Source of the DNA: CAJQQY01 sp045106765 | Lineage (GTDB): Bacteria > Bacteroidota > Bacteroidia > Chitinophagales > Saprospiraceae | Length of the DNA: 64,000 bases | Direction: 5' to 3' | NCBI GenBank assembly: GCA_045106765.1 | Contig: JBGCFD010000052.1 | Span: 1 to 64,000, forward strand | Shown: positions 44,851 to 54,036 of the stretch, piece after piece | Layout of the letters: each line of letters begins with the position of its first letter | How positions within the stretch are numbered: the stretch's first letter is position 1 | Made by a program: the position numbers and the translations under genes | Notes under the pieces: model-generated | What the model was told of the DNA's origin: nothing | Seen by the model: only the letters and a program-made list of their open reading frames with translations | Databases searched by the model: none

Positions 44851-44864
44851 AAAAAAATCACCAG

Positions 44865-45323
44865 GTGAATCGTAATAATATTTTCTTGATTTTATTTATT
44901 CTTTTGTTAGCAGCATTTTTCACTCTTTGGGGCTTTAACAGTAACTCAAATGTAAGTGAGCAAAATATTTTTGGCGGAGCAGAAGTTGGACTAACCACAT
45001 TTCAAAAGAGAATTATTCACAAAATTAGAAATGGGAACATACCTAAATTAGTGGAATATTTCGATGAAGAAGTTTCGTTGACCATTTTAAAAAAAAGTGA
45101 TTTTTACAAAAAAGAAGAAGCTGAAAATGTATTGTTAGCATTTTGTCAAAACCATACTGCTAAAAAATTTTTAATAAAACATTTTGGTGCTAATCCTACG
45201 GAAACGACTTTCTATTTAATTGGTGAAATGACCACTACTGATAAGGAAAAACTTCGAATCTATATTTCTAATAATAAAACTCATATCGAGAGTATAGAGA
45301 TTACTACTCCAAGAGAAATTTAG
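44865..45323 (+). CDS. DUF4783-like protein with N-terminal membrane anchor
   Basis: 152 residues from GTG 44865. One N-terminal membrane helix or uncleaved signal (FLILFILLLAAFFTLWGF, about 6-23) is followed by an NTF2-like fold region seen in DUF4783 proteins: VEYFDEEVSLTILKKSDFY, EAENVLLAFCQNHTAKKF and FYLIGEMTTTDKEKLRIYI. The family is Bacteroidota-specific and has no assigned function. It precedes the 181-residue membrane protein gene by 38 bases, suggesting one transcript. Confidence 0.7.
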   Translation: MNRNNIFLILFILLLAAFFTLWGFNSNSNVSEQNIFGGAEVGLTTFQKRIIHKIRNGNIPKLVEYFDEEVSLTILKKSDFYKKEEAENVLLAFCQNHTAKKFLIKHFGANPTETTFYLIGEMTTTDKEKLRIYISNNKTHIESIEITTPREI

Positions 45324-45361
45324 AACAAGTGATTGAGTAATTTTGAAAACTAAATGATCTA

Positions 45362-45907
45362 ATGGAACAGCAAATCGAAGAACATTTACCTAAATATCGA
45401 GTTCGTCCACGCTTCCAAGTAGCTACCTCTTTTACACTAGAGCAATTAGTAGAAAAGATTAAAATAAGTTTGGCAAAAGAAAATACACCATGCAAAGGAT
45501 GGATTCATATTTCGGGACATGGCAAACTTTTGATACCTCGGAAACATCAACATTATTGGTCACCACAATTGTCATTGACTATCGAAGCTGTAGAAGAAGG
45601 TAGCTTGCTCCGTGGATTATATGGTCCACGAGAATCCGTTTGGACGCTGTTTATGTTCTTCTATTTTCTTATTGCCTTTGCGACAGTAATTATTTCTATT
45701 ATTGGATTATCCAATCTTTATTTAGGCAAACCTGGATTAGTTCTCTGGCTTGTTCCTATTCTAATCTTAATATTTCTTACCCTCTTTTTGGTAGCCTTTT
45801 TTGGACAAAAGTTAGGACATGACGAAATGGTTACGTTACATCATTTTTTGGAAGATGCTACAGGATTAATCATAGATGAGGAACATCAAGTAGAAGTTAA
45901 AAAATAA
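45362..45907 (+). CDS. hypothetical two-helix membrane protein
   Basis: A 181-residue protein I cannot assign. Residues 1-95 are soluble and mixed alpha/beta (FTLEQLVEKIKISLAKEN, GWIHISGHGKLLIPRK). Two membrane helices follow (about 95-118 WTLFMFFYFLIAFATVIIS and 128-152 LVLWLVPILILIFLTLFLV), then an amphipathic C-terminal helix (TLHHFLEDATGLIID). Location just upstream of the cbb3 locus suggests, but does not show, a link to respiration. Confidence 0.65.
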   Translation: MEQQIEEHLPKYRVRPRFQVATSFTLEQLVEKIKISLAKENTPCKGWIHISGHGKLLIPRKHQHYWSPQLSLTIEAVEEGSLLRGLYGPRESVWTLFMFFYFLIAFATVIISIIGLSNLYLGKPGLVLWLVPILILIFLTLFLVAFFGQKLGHDEMVTLHHFLEDATGLIIDEEHQVEVKK

Positions 45908-45914
45908 AAAACAT

Positions 45915-45979
45915 TGACTTTTATCACCTTCCCAATTGACAAAAATCATCTTCCCTTCTTGCGTTAGCATTTAATTTTA
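45915..45979 (+). promoter_or_regulatory. FNR-like promoter of the cbb3 maturation gene ccoI
   Basis: Boxes TGACTTTTATCA (45915-45926) and TGACAAAAATCA (45937-45948) are 22 bp apart, followed by a -7-like TAATTTTA (45972-45979) that puts the right box near -43. The ATG follows at 46002. Confidence 0.8.
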
Positions 45980-46001
45980 CATTTAAATTAAATGCGTTTC
46001 G

Positions 46002-48437
46002 ATGAATACCATTGCTCCAAAACAAAACAAATTTTCAACCCATTCCAATCCAAATTGCTTTCATTGCGGTGAAAATTGCAATGGAAAAATAGTTCTTTTT
46101 TCTGAAAAATCATTCTGCTGTCAAGGTTGCAAAATGGTCTATGAAATTTTAAATGAAAAAAATCTTTGCCAGTATTATGAATTAGAGGAGCAGGCAGGTG
46201 TTTCCCTTCGAGGTAAAAAAAGTCCACAATTCGCTTGGCTTTCCGACGAAACAATTCAAACACAACTTATTGATTATCAAGAAGATAACTTGACAAAAAT
46301 TCATTTTTTGCTTCCTTCGATTCATTGCGCTTCTTGTATTTGGTTGTTGGAAAATCTCTTTAAATTCAATGAAGCAATTCTCGATTCCAAAGTTAATTTT
46401 TTAAAAAAAGAAATCTATCTCACTTTTGATAACTCGAAAATTTCTCTTCGTCAATTAGCGGAATTGCTTGCCTCTATCGGTTACGCTCCAGAAATTAATC
46501 TCGGAGATCTAGATAAATCTCAACGGAAAAAAATTGATAAAAAAATAATTTATCAACTTGGCGTGGCAGGTTTTGCTTTTGGAAATATCATGTTATTAAG
46601 TTTCCCTGAGTATTTAGGTTTAGATGAAATTAATGCTATCGGCTTTCAAAAATGGTTTGGGTATCTCAATATTTTGTTAGCCTTGCCTGTCTTATTTTTT
46701 AGTGGAAAAGATTATTTGCAATCAGCTTGGCGAAGTTTGCGCCGTTGGAATCTGAATATAGATGTACCGATTTCAATTGGTATTTTAACCTTATTTGGGA
46801 GAAGTATTTTTGAAATATTAAGTGGAATAGGAGCAGGTTATTTGGATTCATTGGCAGGGCTTATTTTCTTTCTTTTGATTGGAAAATGGTTTCAACAAAT
46901 CACTTTTAACCACCTCTCTTTTGAACGAGATTACAAATCATATTTTCCCGTAGCAGCATTGTTACAAAATGGCGAAACTACACCCATACAAAATCTCCAA
47001 GCAGGTGATATTATCATTATCAAAAATAAAGAACTGATTCCAGCCGATGGAATTTTACTAAAAGGACAAGGTGCAATTGATTATAGTTTCGTCACCGGAG
47101 AATCAGAATCAATTACCAAAAAAAATGGCGACCAACTTTTTGCAGGCGGAAAACAAATCGGAACAACTCTTGAAATTCAAATTACTAAAACGGTTTCTCA
47201 AAGCTATTTAACCCAACTTTGGAACGATGCTATTTTTTCAAAGAAGGAAAAAAATATTCAAAATCAAACACAATATTTAGCCGATAAAATTGGAAAATAT
47301 TTCACCTACGTAATTTTAACCATAGCATTTTTGACCCTAGCTTATTGGTTGACAATTGATGTTGGAAAAGCTATAAATGCTTTTACTTCTGTTTTGATAA
47401 TTGCTTGTCCATGTGCAGTTGCATTATCGATTCCATTTACTTTTGGGAATGCGATTCGCATCTTAGGGAGAAATGGTCTTTATCTGAAAAACATCAAAGT
47501 CATTGAACAATTTCAACAAATCACCTCAGTAGTTTTTGATAAAACTGGAACGCTCACTTCTACTAAAAACAATACAATTACATTTTTTGGCAAACCGTTA
47601 AATGAGCTAGAAAAAAATTCAATAGCTCTGTTGGTTAGTCAATCTTCTCATCCCTTGAGTCAGCAAATCTTAACCTTTATAGAAAGAGAAAAACCTGAAA
47701 ACTCATTGATGTATAATTTTCAAGAATTCGAAGGAGAAGGTTTACAAGGAGTTGTTTATCAACGAGTTATAAAAATAGGTTCTGCGGATTTCACCCAAAA
47801 CAAAGCCCAACCTGATGCCAATGTTTTTCTACAAATTGATGGGAAAAACAGAGGGTATTTTTCTATAAAAAGCGCCTATCGAAAAGGGTTTGAGCAAATT
47901 GTAAATTTTTATAACAATAAAAATACGACTCATTTACTCTCTGGAGATAATGAAAAAAGTCGGGCAGACTTAATGCCATTTTTTGATAAAAATCTCTACT
48001 ATTTTCAAAGCCCAAAGGATAAACTAAATTTCATAAAAAAACTCCAATCAACTGGTGAAAAGGTATTGATGCTAGGTGATGGTTTAAATGATGCAGGGGC
48101 TTTACAACAAAGTGATGTTGGTGTCGTCATTGCAGAAAACACGAACAACTTCACACCAGCCTGTGACGCTATTTTATCAGCAGATTCATTTATTCAACTT
48201 CCTCAATTTTCCAAATATATGCAAGGTTGTTTGCGCTTGGTTTATGCAGCTTACGGTTTAGCATTTCTCTACAATATTGTTGGATTAAGTTATGCTATCC
48301 AAGCAAAACTGTCACCTGTGATTGCTGCGATTTTGATGCCTGCTAGTTCTGTGACGATAGTTTTTTTTGGCGTTTTATCAGGAACTTTTTTGGCTTGGAA
48401 ACTTGGTTTGACTGACAAAAATCATCATTCTGATTGA
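46002..48437 (+). CDS. ccoI: heavy-metal P-type ATPase CcoI/FixI (copper supply to cbb3 oxidase)
   Basis: 811 residues. The N-terminus carries cysteine motifs CFHCGENC and CCQGCKMVYEIL (about 22-50), the extra metal-binding region of CcoI-type pumps, then a heavy-metal domain with CASCIWLLE (about 111). Membrane helices surround the CPC ion site IIACPCAVALS (about 468). The phosphorylation motif is FDKTGTLTS (Asp about 513), the ATP site SSHPLSQQ and the hinge MLGDGLNDAGALQQSD. It probably exports copper for assembly of the oxidase encoded downstream and leads the locus under an FNR-like promoter. Confidence 0.94.
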   Translation: MNTIAPKQNKFSTHSNPNCFHCGENCNGKIVLFSEKSFCCQGCKMVYEILNEKNLCQYYELEEQAGVSLRGKKSPQFAWLSDETIQTQLIDYQEDNLTKIHFLLPSIHCASCIWLLENLFKFNEAILDSKVNFLKKEIYLTFDNSKISLRQLAELLASIGYAPEINLGDLDKSQRKKIDKKIIYQLGVAGFAFGNIMLLSFPEYLGLDEINAIGFQKWFGYLNILLALPVLFFSGKDYLQSAWRSLRRWNLNIDVPISIGILTLFGRSIFEILSGIGAGYLDSLAGLIFFLLIGKWFQQITFNHLSFERDYKSYFPVAALLQNGETTPIQNLQAGDIIIIKNKELIPADGILLKGQGAIDYSFVTGESESITKKNGDQLFAGGKQIGTTLEIQITKTVSQSYLTQLWNDAIFSKKEKNIQNQTQYLADKIGKYFTYVILTIAFLTLAYWLTIDVGKAINAFTSVLIIACPCAVALSIPFTFGNAIRILGRNGLYLKNIKVIEQFQQITSVVFDKTGTLTSTKNNTITFFGKPLNELEKNSIALLVSQSSHPLSQQILTFIEREKPENSLMYNFQEFEGEGLQGVVYQRVIKIGSADFTQNKAQPDANVFLQIDGKNRGYFSIKSAYRKGFEQIVNFYNNKNTTHLLSGDNEKSRADLMPFFDKNLYYFQSPKDKLNFIKKLQSTGEKVLMLGDGLNDAGALQQSDVGVVIAENTNNFTPACDAILSADSFIQLPQFSKYMQGCLRLVYAAYGLAFLYNIVGLSYAIQAKLSPVIAAILMPASSVTIVFFGVLSGTFLAWKLGLTDKNHHSD

Positions 48438-48477
48438 CAAATGTCACCTGATAAAAATCATCCCCAAAGTATCTTTG
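48413..48477 (+). promoter_or_regulatory. FNR-like promoter of the ccoS-ccoNO operon
   Basis: Three boxes: TGACAAAAATCA (48413-48424, inside the ccoI 3' end), TGACAAATGTCA (48435-48446) and TGATAAAAATCA (48449-48460). An exact -7 element TATCTTTG is at 48470-48477. The first two sit at about -65 and -43; the third, at about -30, overlaps the polymerase site and could repress. Confidence 0.85.
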
Positions 48478-48507
48478 AAATAGATTTGAGCTTAAAAAAG
48501 ATAAAAT

Positions 48508-48666
48508 ATGAAAATCATTTTTTTCCTCATCATCTTAAGTCTAATAGTTGCAGTTGGATTTCTAGCAGCTTTCTTTTGGGCGGTTCGCTCAGGACAGTAT
48601 GATGATGATTACACACCTTCTATTCGAATTTTATTTGATGACCAAAACGATAAAAATCAAGATTAA
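48508..48666 (+). CDS. ccoS: cbb3 oxidase maturation protein CcoS
   Basis: A 52-residue protein too short for many gene finders. It has one membrane helix (FFLIILSLIVAVGFLAAFFW) followed by AVRSGQYDDDYTPSIRILF, the CcoS pattern of a helix, a QYDD-type acidic motif and a short tail. CcoS is needed to insert haem and copper into the oxidase. Its stop codon abuts the ccoNO ATG with no gap, so the two are translationally coupled. Confidence 0.9.
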   Translation: MKIIFFLIILSLIVAVGFLAAFFWAVRSGQYDDDYTPSIRILFDDQNDKNQD

Positions 48667-50841
48667 ATGACACAAGTAGAACAATTCAGTTACGACAATA
48701 AGTCTGTCCGAAATTTTGCTTTGGCTACCGCTTTTTGGGGAGTCATAGGAATGTTAGTGGGACTATGGGCAGCACTACAATTAATTTTTCCAAGTTTAAA
48801 TTTTGCAACAGCGGAAGTTACCTTTGGTAGAATTCGACCATTACATACAAATGCCGTTATTTTCGCTTTTGTGGGTAATGGAATTTTTATGGGCGTTTAT
48901 TATTCACTCCAAAGATTGCTCAAAGCAAGAATGTTTTCTGATCGCTTGAGTCAAATTCATTTTTGGGGATGGCAATCAATTATTGTTGCAGCAGCGATTA
49001 CACTTCCATTGGGAATGACGAGTAGTCATGAGTATGCCGAACTTTTATTACCCATTGATATTTTGATTGCTATCATTTGGATAGTTTTTGGAATCAATAT
49101 GTTTGGAACAATTTTGAAGCGACGAGAAAATCATTTATATGTAGCTATTTGGTTTTATATCGCTACTTGGGTAACGGTGACGGTTTTGCATATTGGTAAT
49201 AACTTGGTGATTCCAATTGATTTTTGGAAAAGCTATCCTGTCTTTGCAGGAGTACAAGATGCATTGGTGCAATGGTGGTATGGTCATAATGCGGTAGCAT
49301 TTTTCTTGACGACACCTTACCTCGGATTGATGTATTATTATTTGCCGAAGGCCGCAAATCGTCCTGTGTTTTCCTACCGATTATCGATCATTCATTTTTG
49401 GGCTTTGATATTTATTTATATCTGGGCAGGGCCTCATCACCTTTTATATACTTCATTGCCTGACTGGGCGCAATCATTGGGAACTGTTTTTTCTATCATG
49501 TTGATTGCCCCATCTTGGGGTGGCATGCTGAATGGACTACTCACCTTGCGAGGAGCTTGGGATAGAGTTCGAACTGACCCGATTTTGAAATTTATGGTAG
49601 TAGCAATCACAGCTTATGGGATGGCAACTTTTGAGGGACCAATGCTTTCCATCAAGAGTGTCAATGCGATTAGTCACTTTACGGATTGGACAATTGGTCA
49701 TGTTCACGTGGGTACCTTAGGATGGAATGGGATGATGACTTTTGGGGTCTTGTATTGGTTGATTCCACGAATTTATAATACCAAATTACATTCTATCAAA
49801 TTAGCAAATACGCATTTTTGGATTGCAACTTTGGGAACACTTTTTTATACGATTCCATTGTATTGGGCAGGTTGGACACAACACTTTATGTGGAAAGATT
49901 TTTTACCTGAAGGATATTTGCAATATGGAAATTTCTTGGAAACGGTCACCGCAATTTTACCAATGTATTATATGCGCGCATTAGGTGGGACGATTTATGT
50001 GATTGGTGTTTTTGTGATGGTTTATAATTTGAGACAAACTATCAAGCGAGGAAAATTGATAGAAAATGAAAATGCAGAAGCTCCTGCAAGAGTAAAATAC
50101 GTCAGCAAAAAAGGAGAACATTGGCATAGAAAGATTGAAAGAAAACCAATTACGCTTTTATTCTTTTCTACGATTGCGATTTTAATTGGAGGATTAGTTG
50201 AATTTTTCCCAATGGTTTTGGTAGATGAAAATGTTCCTAAAATTGCTGCGGTGCAGCCTTATACACCACTTGAACTAGAAGGACGTGATTTATATATTCG
50301 AGAAGGTTGTGTCGGATGTCATTCGCAAATGGTCCGCCCTTTCCGATGGGAAGTTGAGCGATATGATTTGGCTGGTGATGCGGGTTATTCCAAATCTGGA
50401 GAATTTATTTACGACCGACCATTCCTTTGGGGATCAAAAAGAACAGGTCCTGACTTACATCGAGTCGGTGGAAAATATGCGGATGCTTGGCATTTTACAC
50501 ATATGTTAGATCCTACAAGTACATCTCCTGGAAGTATCATGCCGCCTTATCCTTGGCTATTTAAAGATGATTTGGACGTGTCAGATTTACCTGCGAAAAT
50601 TCGTGTTTTGCAAAAATTAAATACGCCTTATCCTGAGGGATTTGATGCAATTGCTGTGCAAGAATTACGTCAACAGGCTAAGGAAACTACTAAAACTTTA
50701 AAGGCTCAAATTGCTTCTTCGATTCCTGATTTCGAAGCACAAGGTATTTCTATGGAAAAATTAGAGGAAAAAGAAATTATTGCGTTGATTGCTTATTTGC
50801 AACGATTGGGAACTGATATTCGACCAAAAACAGAAGAGTGA
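48667..50841 (+). CDS. ccoN: cbb3-type cytochrome c oxidase, fused subunits I and II (CcoN-CcoO)
   Basis: 724 residues. Residues 1-480 are CcoN: about 12 membrane helices with haem and copper histidines (FGRIRPLHTNAVIFAFVGN, WWYGHNAVAFFLTTPYLG, GPHHLLYTSLPDW, IGHVHVGTLGWNGM). From about 500 follows a CcoO-like part: one anchor helix (LLFFSTIAILIGGLVEFFP), the haem c site REGCVGCHSQMVRPFRWE (about 547) and an axial Met in GSIMPPYPWLF. The fusion is typical of Bacteroidota. The enzyme reduces oxygen at very low concentration and pumps protons. Confidence 0.95.
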   Translation: MTQVEQFSYDNKSVRNFALATAFWGVIGMLVGLWAALQLIFPSLNFATAEVTFGRIRPLHTNAVIFAFVGNGIFMGVYYSLQRLLKARMFSDRLSQIHFWGWQSIIVAAAITLPLGMTSSHEYAELLLPIDILIAIIWIVFGINMFGTILKRRENHLYVAIWFYIATWVTVTVLHIGNNLVIPIDFWKSYPVFAGVQDALVQWWYGHNAVAFFLTTPYLGLMYYYLPKAANRPVFSYRLSIIHFWALIFIYIWAGPHHLLYTSLPDWAQSLGTVFSIMLIAPSWGGMLNGLLTLRGAWDRVRTDPILKFMVVAITAYGMATFEGPMLSIKSVNAISHFTDWTIGHVHVGTLGWNGMMTFGVLYWLIPRIYNTKLHSIKLANTHFWIATLGTLFYTIPLYWAGWTQHFMWKDFLPEGYLQYGNFLETVTAILPMYYMRALGGTIYVIGVFVMVYNLRQTIKRGKLIENENAEAPARVKYVSKKGEHWHRKIERKPITLLFFSTIAILIGGLVEFFPMVLVDENVPKIAAVQPYTPLELEGRDLYIREGCVGCHSQMVRPFRWEVERYDLAGDAGYSKSGEFIYDRPFLWGSKRTGPDLHRVGGKYADAWHFTHMLDPTSTSPGSIMPPYPWLFKDDLDVSDLPAKIRVLQKLNTPYPEGFDAIAVQELRQQAKETTKTLKAQIASSIPDFEAQGISMEKLEEKEIIALIAYLQRLGTDIRPKTEE

Positions 50842-50929
50842 TTGATAATAATAGATGCTAGATTATTAAAACAAATGAATCTATCATCATAAAATATCAC
50901 CATTTTTTTTTATCAAAAAAAACTTCATC

Positions 50930-51130
50930 ATGTATAAATATATTTTAGAAAAAGCAGGAGACTTAGATTGGATGGCGATAGTTCCGTTGTTAATTTTTAC
51001 TATCGTATTTGTAATAATTACCATTCGAGCATTTACCCACAAAAAAGATTTTATCAATCATATGGCGAATATGCCATTGGATAAAAACGAAACATTAGAC
51101 CACGAAAAAGAACTTAAACATGACTTTTAG
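50930..51130 (+). CDS. ccoQ: cbb3 oxidase small subunit CcoQ-like
   Basis: 66 residues with one membrane helix (MAIVPLLIFTIVFVIITIRAF) and a charged C-terminal tail (KKDFINHMANMPLDKNE), the plan of CcoQ/FixQ. It stabilises the oxidase in other bacteria. Its end overlaps the start of ccoP by 11 bases. Confidence 0.8.
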   Translation: MYKYILEKAGDLDWMAIVPLLIFTIVFVIITIRAFTHKKDFINHMANMPLDKNETLDHEKELKHDF

Positions 51131-52025
51131 AAAAATATTAATTACAAGTCTTTCGGTATTATTTGCCTTACCTATTTGGTCACAAATAGAAGGAGACCAA
51201 CAAACTTCCCTAGACTGGGCAGTCCAAAATATTGTTGTCATCATGGGAGCAACAGTAATTATCGGTGCTTGTTTTGCGCTGTATAAATCCATGAAAGTTA
51301 TTTGGATGGGGCAGAATATTTCAGCACTCGAAGCAAGTGGAATGAAACATGAACAAGCTGTAAAAACCGTCAAACAAGATAGTTTCTTGAACTATATGTA
51401 TCGAGAATTGGCTGGTGGAGTTCCATTGGAACAAGAAGCAGACATATTACTAAACCATAATTATGATGGTATCCAAGAGCTGGATAATAATATGCCTCCT
51501 TGGTGGGTTGGGATGTTCTATGCTTCGATAATATTTTCCTTTGTTTACATTTTCGTTTACCATTTTTCTGATATCGGAGTTTTGCAAGCAGAAGAATATC
51601 AGATAGAAAATAGAAATGCGGAAATTGCAATTGCAGCATTTAATCTAGCCCAAAAGGAAGCGAAGGAAAAGGAAAAATCAAGTGGAGAAAAAGTAGAAAA
51701 GTTGGTTGCACTTACGGATTTAGATAAAATTTCGGTGGGAAAAGAAACCTTTGTAACCTTCTGTGCGGCTTGTCATGGAAAGTTGGGAGAGGGAATGGTT
51801 GGATTAGGACAAAACCTGACAGATGAATATTGGATACATGGTGGAGGCATCGAAAATATGGTTAAAACGATTTCCAATGGTGTGCCTAGCACGACTATGA
51901 TACCTTGGAAAACTTCCTTGAGTGAGCAGCAAATTTTAGAAGTAGCTAGTTTTATTTTGACGTTACAAGGTTCGAATCCTCCTAATGCAAGAGAGCCAGA
52001 AGGAGAAAAGTGGAAAGAAGAATAA
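51120..52025 (+). CDS. ccoP: cbb3 oxidase cytochrome c subunit CcoP (single haem)
   Basis: 301 residues: signal or first helix (1-20), a second helix at VVIMGATVIIGACFALYKS, a third at WWVGMFYASIIFSFVYIFVY with the preceding DNNMPPWWVGMF motif that marks CcoP, then one haem c domain (FVTFCAACHGKLGEGMVGLG, about 211). Proteobacterial CcoP has two CxxCH sites; only one is present here, as in other Bacteroidota. The axial methionine is probably in STTMIPWK. It donates electrons to CcoN-O. Confidence 0.92.
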   Translation: MTFRKILITSLSVLFALPIWSQIEGDQQTSLDWAVQNIVVIMGATVIIGACFALYKSMKVIWMGQNISALEASGMKHEQAVKTVKQDSFLNYMYRELAGGVPLEQEADILLNHNYDGIQELDNNMPPWWVGMFYASIIFSFVYIFVYHFSDIGVLQAEEYQIENRNAEIAIAAFNLAQKEAKEKEKSSGEKVEKLVALTDLDKISVGKETFVTFCAACHGKLGEGMVGLGQNLTDEYWIHGGGIENMVKTISNGVPSTTMIPWKTSLSEQQILEVASFILTLQGSNPPNAREPEGEKWKEE

Positions 52026-52066
52026 GTGAACAAGAAATATTATAACAATATAATTACAAAATAAAA

Positions 52067-53542
52067 ATGAGTACCTCTCAACCCATAAAAGATAATGAAT
52101 CTTTTAGAGATTCCATTGCCACGGTAGATCAGCAGGGAAAGCGTATATGGTTGTACCCCAAAAAACCTAAAGGGAAATTCACCAATGCTCGGACTTATGT
52201 TAGTTGGATTTTGTTGGCAATCCTTTTTGGGATGCCGTGGATAAAAGTAAATGGTGAACCCTTGATGTTATTCAATGTCATTGAACGAAAATTTATCGTT
52301 TTTGGAATTTATTTTGGCCCACAGGATTTTTATCTATTTGGTTTAGCGATGCTCACATTTATTATCTTCATCGCTTTATTTACGGTGATTTTTGGGCGAT
52401 TATTTTGTGGTTGGGTTTGTCCACAAACTATTTTCATGGAAAATGTTTATCGTAAAATTGAATATTTTATTGAAGGAGATGCTAATGCACAAAAACGACT
52501 GAACAAGACACCGTGGACAACTCAAAAGTATTTTAAAAAAATCAGTAAGCATATCATTTTTTTTCTGATTGCTGTGCTAATTGCTAATACTTTTTTATCC
52601 TACATTTTAGGAGTAGAGGAAGTGATGAAAATCATTTCAGAACCTATCTCTATGCATTTCACAGGATTTATTTCCATGTTGATTTTTTCCACAATCTTTT
52701 ACGGTGTGTTTGCTTGGATGCGAGAGCAAGTTTGTATTGCGGTGTGTCCTTACGGAAGAATGCAAGGTGTTTTGTTGGATGAAAATTCTATTGTTGTTGC
52801 TTATGACTATGTCAGAGGAGAACCAAGAGGAAGAATCAAAAAGTCAAAGAAAAAAAATCCATTGGAAGTAATTCAACAAAATCTAGCTACTACACCTGAA
52901 ACCGTAATTGCAGAATCTTCTCCCATAAAATTAGGCGATTGTATTGATTGCAAATTATGTATTCAGGTCTGCCCGACAGGAATAGATATTCGAAATGGCA
53001 CTCAACTCGAATGTGTAAATTGCACGGCTTGCATTGACGCTTGTGACGAAGTGATGGAAAAAATTGATCGCCCTTTGGGTTTGATTCGCTACGATTCAGA
53101 GAAAGGAATTAAAGAAAGTAAAAAGAAAATTTTTACGCCTAGAGTGATTGCCTATTCGGCGGTTTTGATTGTATTGTTAATTTTACAAGGATTTCTTTTT
53201 GCCAATCGTGGAGATGTAAATGTATTGTTATTAAGAGCACCTGGTACGCTTTATCAAGAGCTAGAAAATTCTCAAATTCGGAATGTTTATAATTATCAAA
53301 TTAGAAATAAAACCCTAAAAGTATTCCCCATTGAACTGAGATTAAAGAATGGAATTGGGGAAATAAAATTCATAGGAAATCCACCTAAGACTATCAAAAG
53401 GGGAAATACCAAAGGAGTACTTTTTATAGATATACCGATGGGAAAAATAAAAAACAGAACCACCGAATTAACTATTGAAATTTTACAAGAAGGAAAAGTG
53501 ATAGATGAAGTGGCTACTAATTTCTTGGGGAAATCAGAATAA
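52067..53542 (+). CDS. ccoG: cbb3 assembly iron-sulfur protein CcoG
   Basis: 491 residues with five membrane helices and three cysteine clusters: FCGWVCPQTIFMEN (about 113), CIAVCPYGRMQG (about 222) and the ferredoxin pair CIDCKLCIQVCPTGIDIRNG / CVNCTACIDACDEVM (about 291-325). The C-terminal 120 residues form an Ig-like periplasmic domain (IFTPRVIAYSAVLIVLLI anchors it). CcoG reduces copper(II) or otherwise assists copper delivery to the oxidase. It follows ccoP by 41 bases in the same operon. Confidence 0.93.
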   Translation: MSTSQPIKDNESFRDSIATVDQQGKRIWLYPKKPKGKFTNARTYVSWILLAILFGMPWIKVNGEPLMLFNVIERKFIVFGIYFGPQDFYLFGLAMLTFIIFIALFTVIFGRLFCGWVCPQTIFMENVYRKIEYFIEGDANAQKRLNKTPWTTQKYFKKISKHIIFFLIAVLIANTFLSYILGVEEVMKIISEPISMHFTGFISMLIFSTIFYGVFAWMREQVCIAVCPYGRMQGVLLDENSIVVAYDYVRGEPRGRIKKSKKKNPLEVIQQNLATTPETVIAESSPIKLGDCIDCKLCIQVCPTGIDIRNGTQLECVNCTACIDACDEVMEKIDRPLGLIRYDSEKGIKESKKKIFTPRVIAYSAVLIVLLILQGFLFANRGDVNVLLLRAPGTLYQELENSQIRNVYNYQIRNKTLKVFPIELRLKNGIGEIKFIGNPPKTIKRGNTKGVLFIDIPMGKIKNRTTELTIEILQEGKVIDEVATNFLGKSE

Positions 53543-53595
53543 TTTCAAGCCATAAAAAACTCATTATGAGCACTTTACAAATAAAATAAAACATC

Positions 53596-54036
53596 ATGAA
53601 AATTAATTGGGGAACAGGCATTACTTTATTTTATAGTCTATTTATGGTAACTATGATTTATATGGTTTATCAAAGTACACAGACGAATAGAAATCTAGTA
53701 GTGGAAAATTACTATGAAAAAGATTTACAGTATCAAAATCATTTAAATAAAATTTCAAATTCTCAACATTTAAAAACCAACTTAAATATCCAAAAAAACG
53801 GGATGGAAAACCGCATCGAATTTTCTTTTCCAAAGGAAATAAAAAATGTAACAGGAGAGATCCTTTTTTATCGACCTTCTGATAATTCACAAGATAAAAC
53901 AGCTAATATCCAATTAGACCAAAATCATATTTTTCATTTCTCAACAATACATTTACAAAAAGGAAATTGGAAAGTAAAAGTAGATTGGATAGGCGATGGT
54001 ACAGCATTTTATAAAGAAGTAAATATTCAAATTTAA
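53596..54036 (+). CDS. ccoH: cbb3 assembly protein CcoH/FixH
   Basis: 146 residues: one N-terminal membrane helix (GITLFYSLFMVTMIYMVYQS) and a periplasmic beta-sandwich domain ending HLQKGNWKVKVDWIGDGTAFYKE. The KDLQYQNHLNKI stretch after the helix is typical of FixH. It takes part in late assembly of the oxidase. Its stop (TAATG) overlaps the start of the next gene. Confidence 0.88.
   Translation: MKINWGTGITLFYSLFMVTMIYMVYQSTQTNRNLVVENYYEKDLQYQNHLNKISNSQHLKTNLNIQKNGMENRIEFSFPKEIKNVTGEILFYRPSDNSQDKTANIQLDQNHIFHFSTIHLQKGNWKVKVDWIGDGTAFYKEVNIQI

Noticed and set aside
48667..50841. CcoN-CcoO fusion and single-haem CcoP as a novel oxidase
   Set aside because: Both are known features of cbb3 oxidases in Bacteroidota, so the architecture itself is not new.
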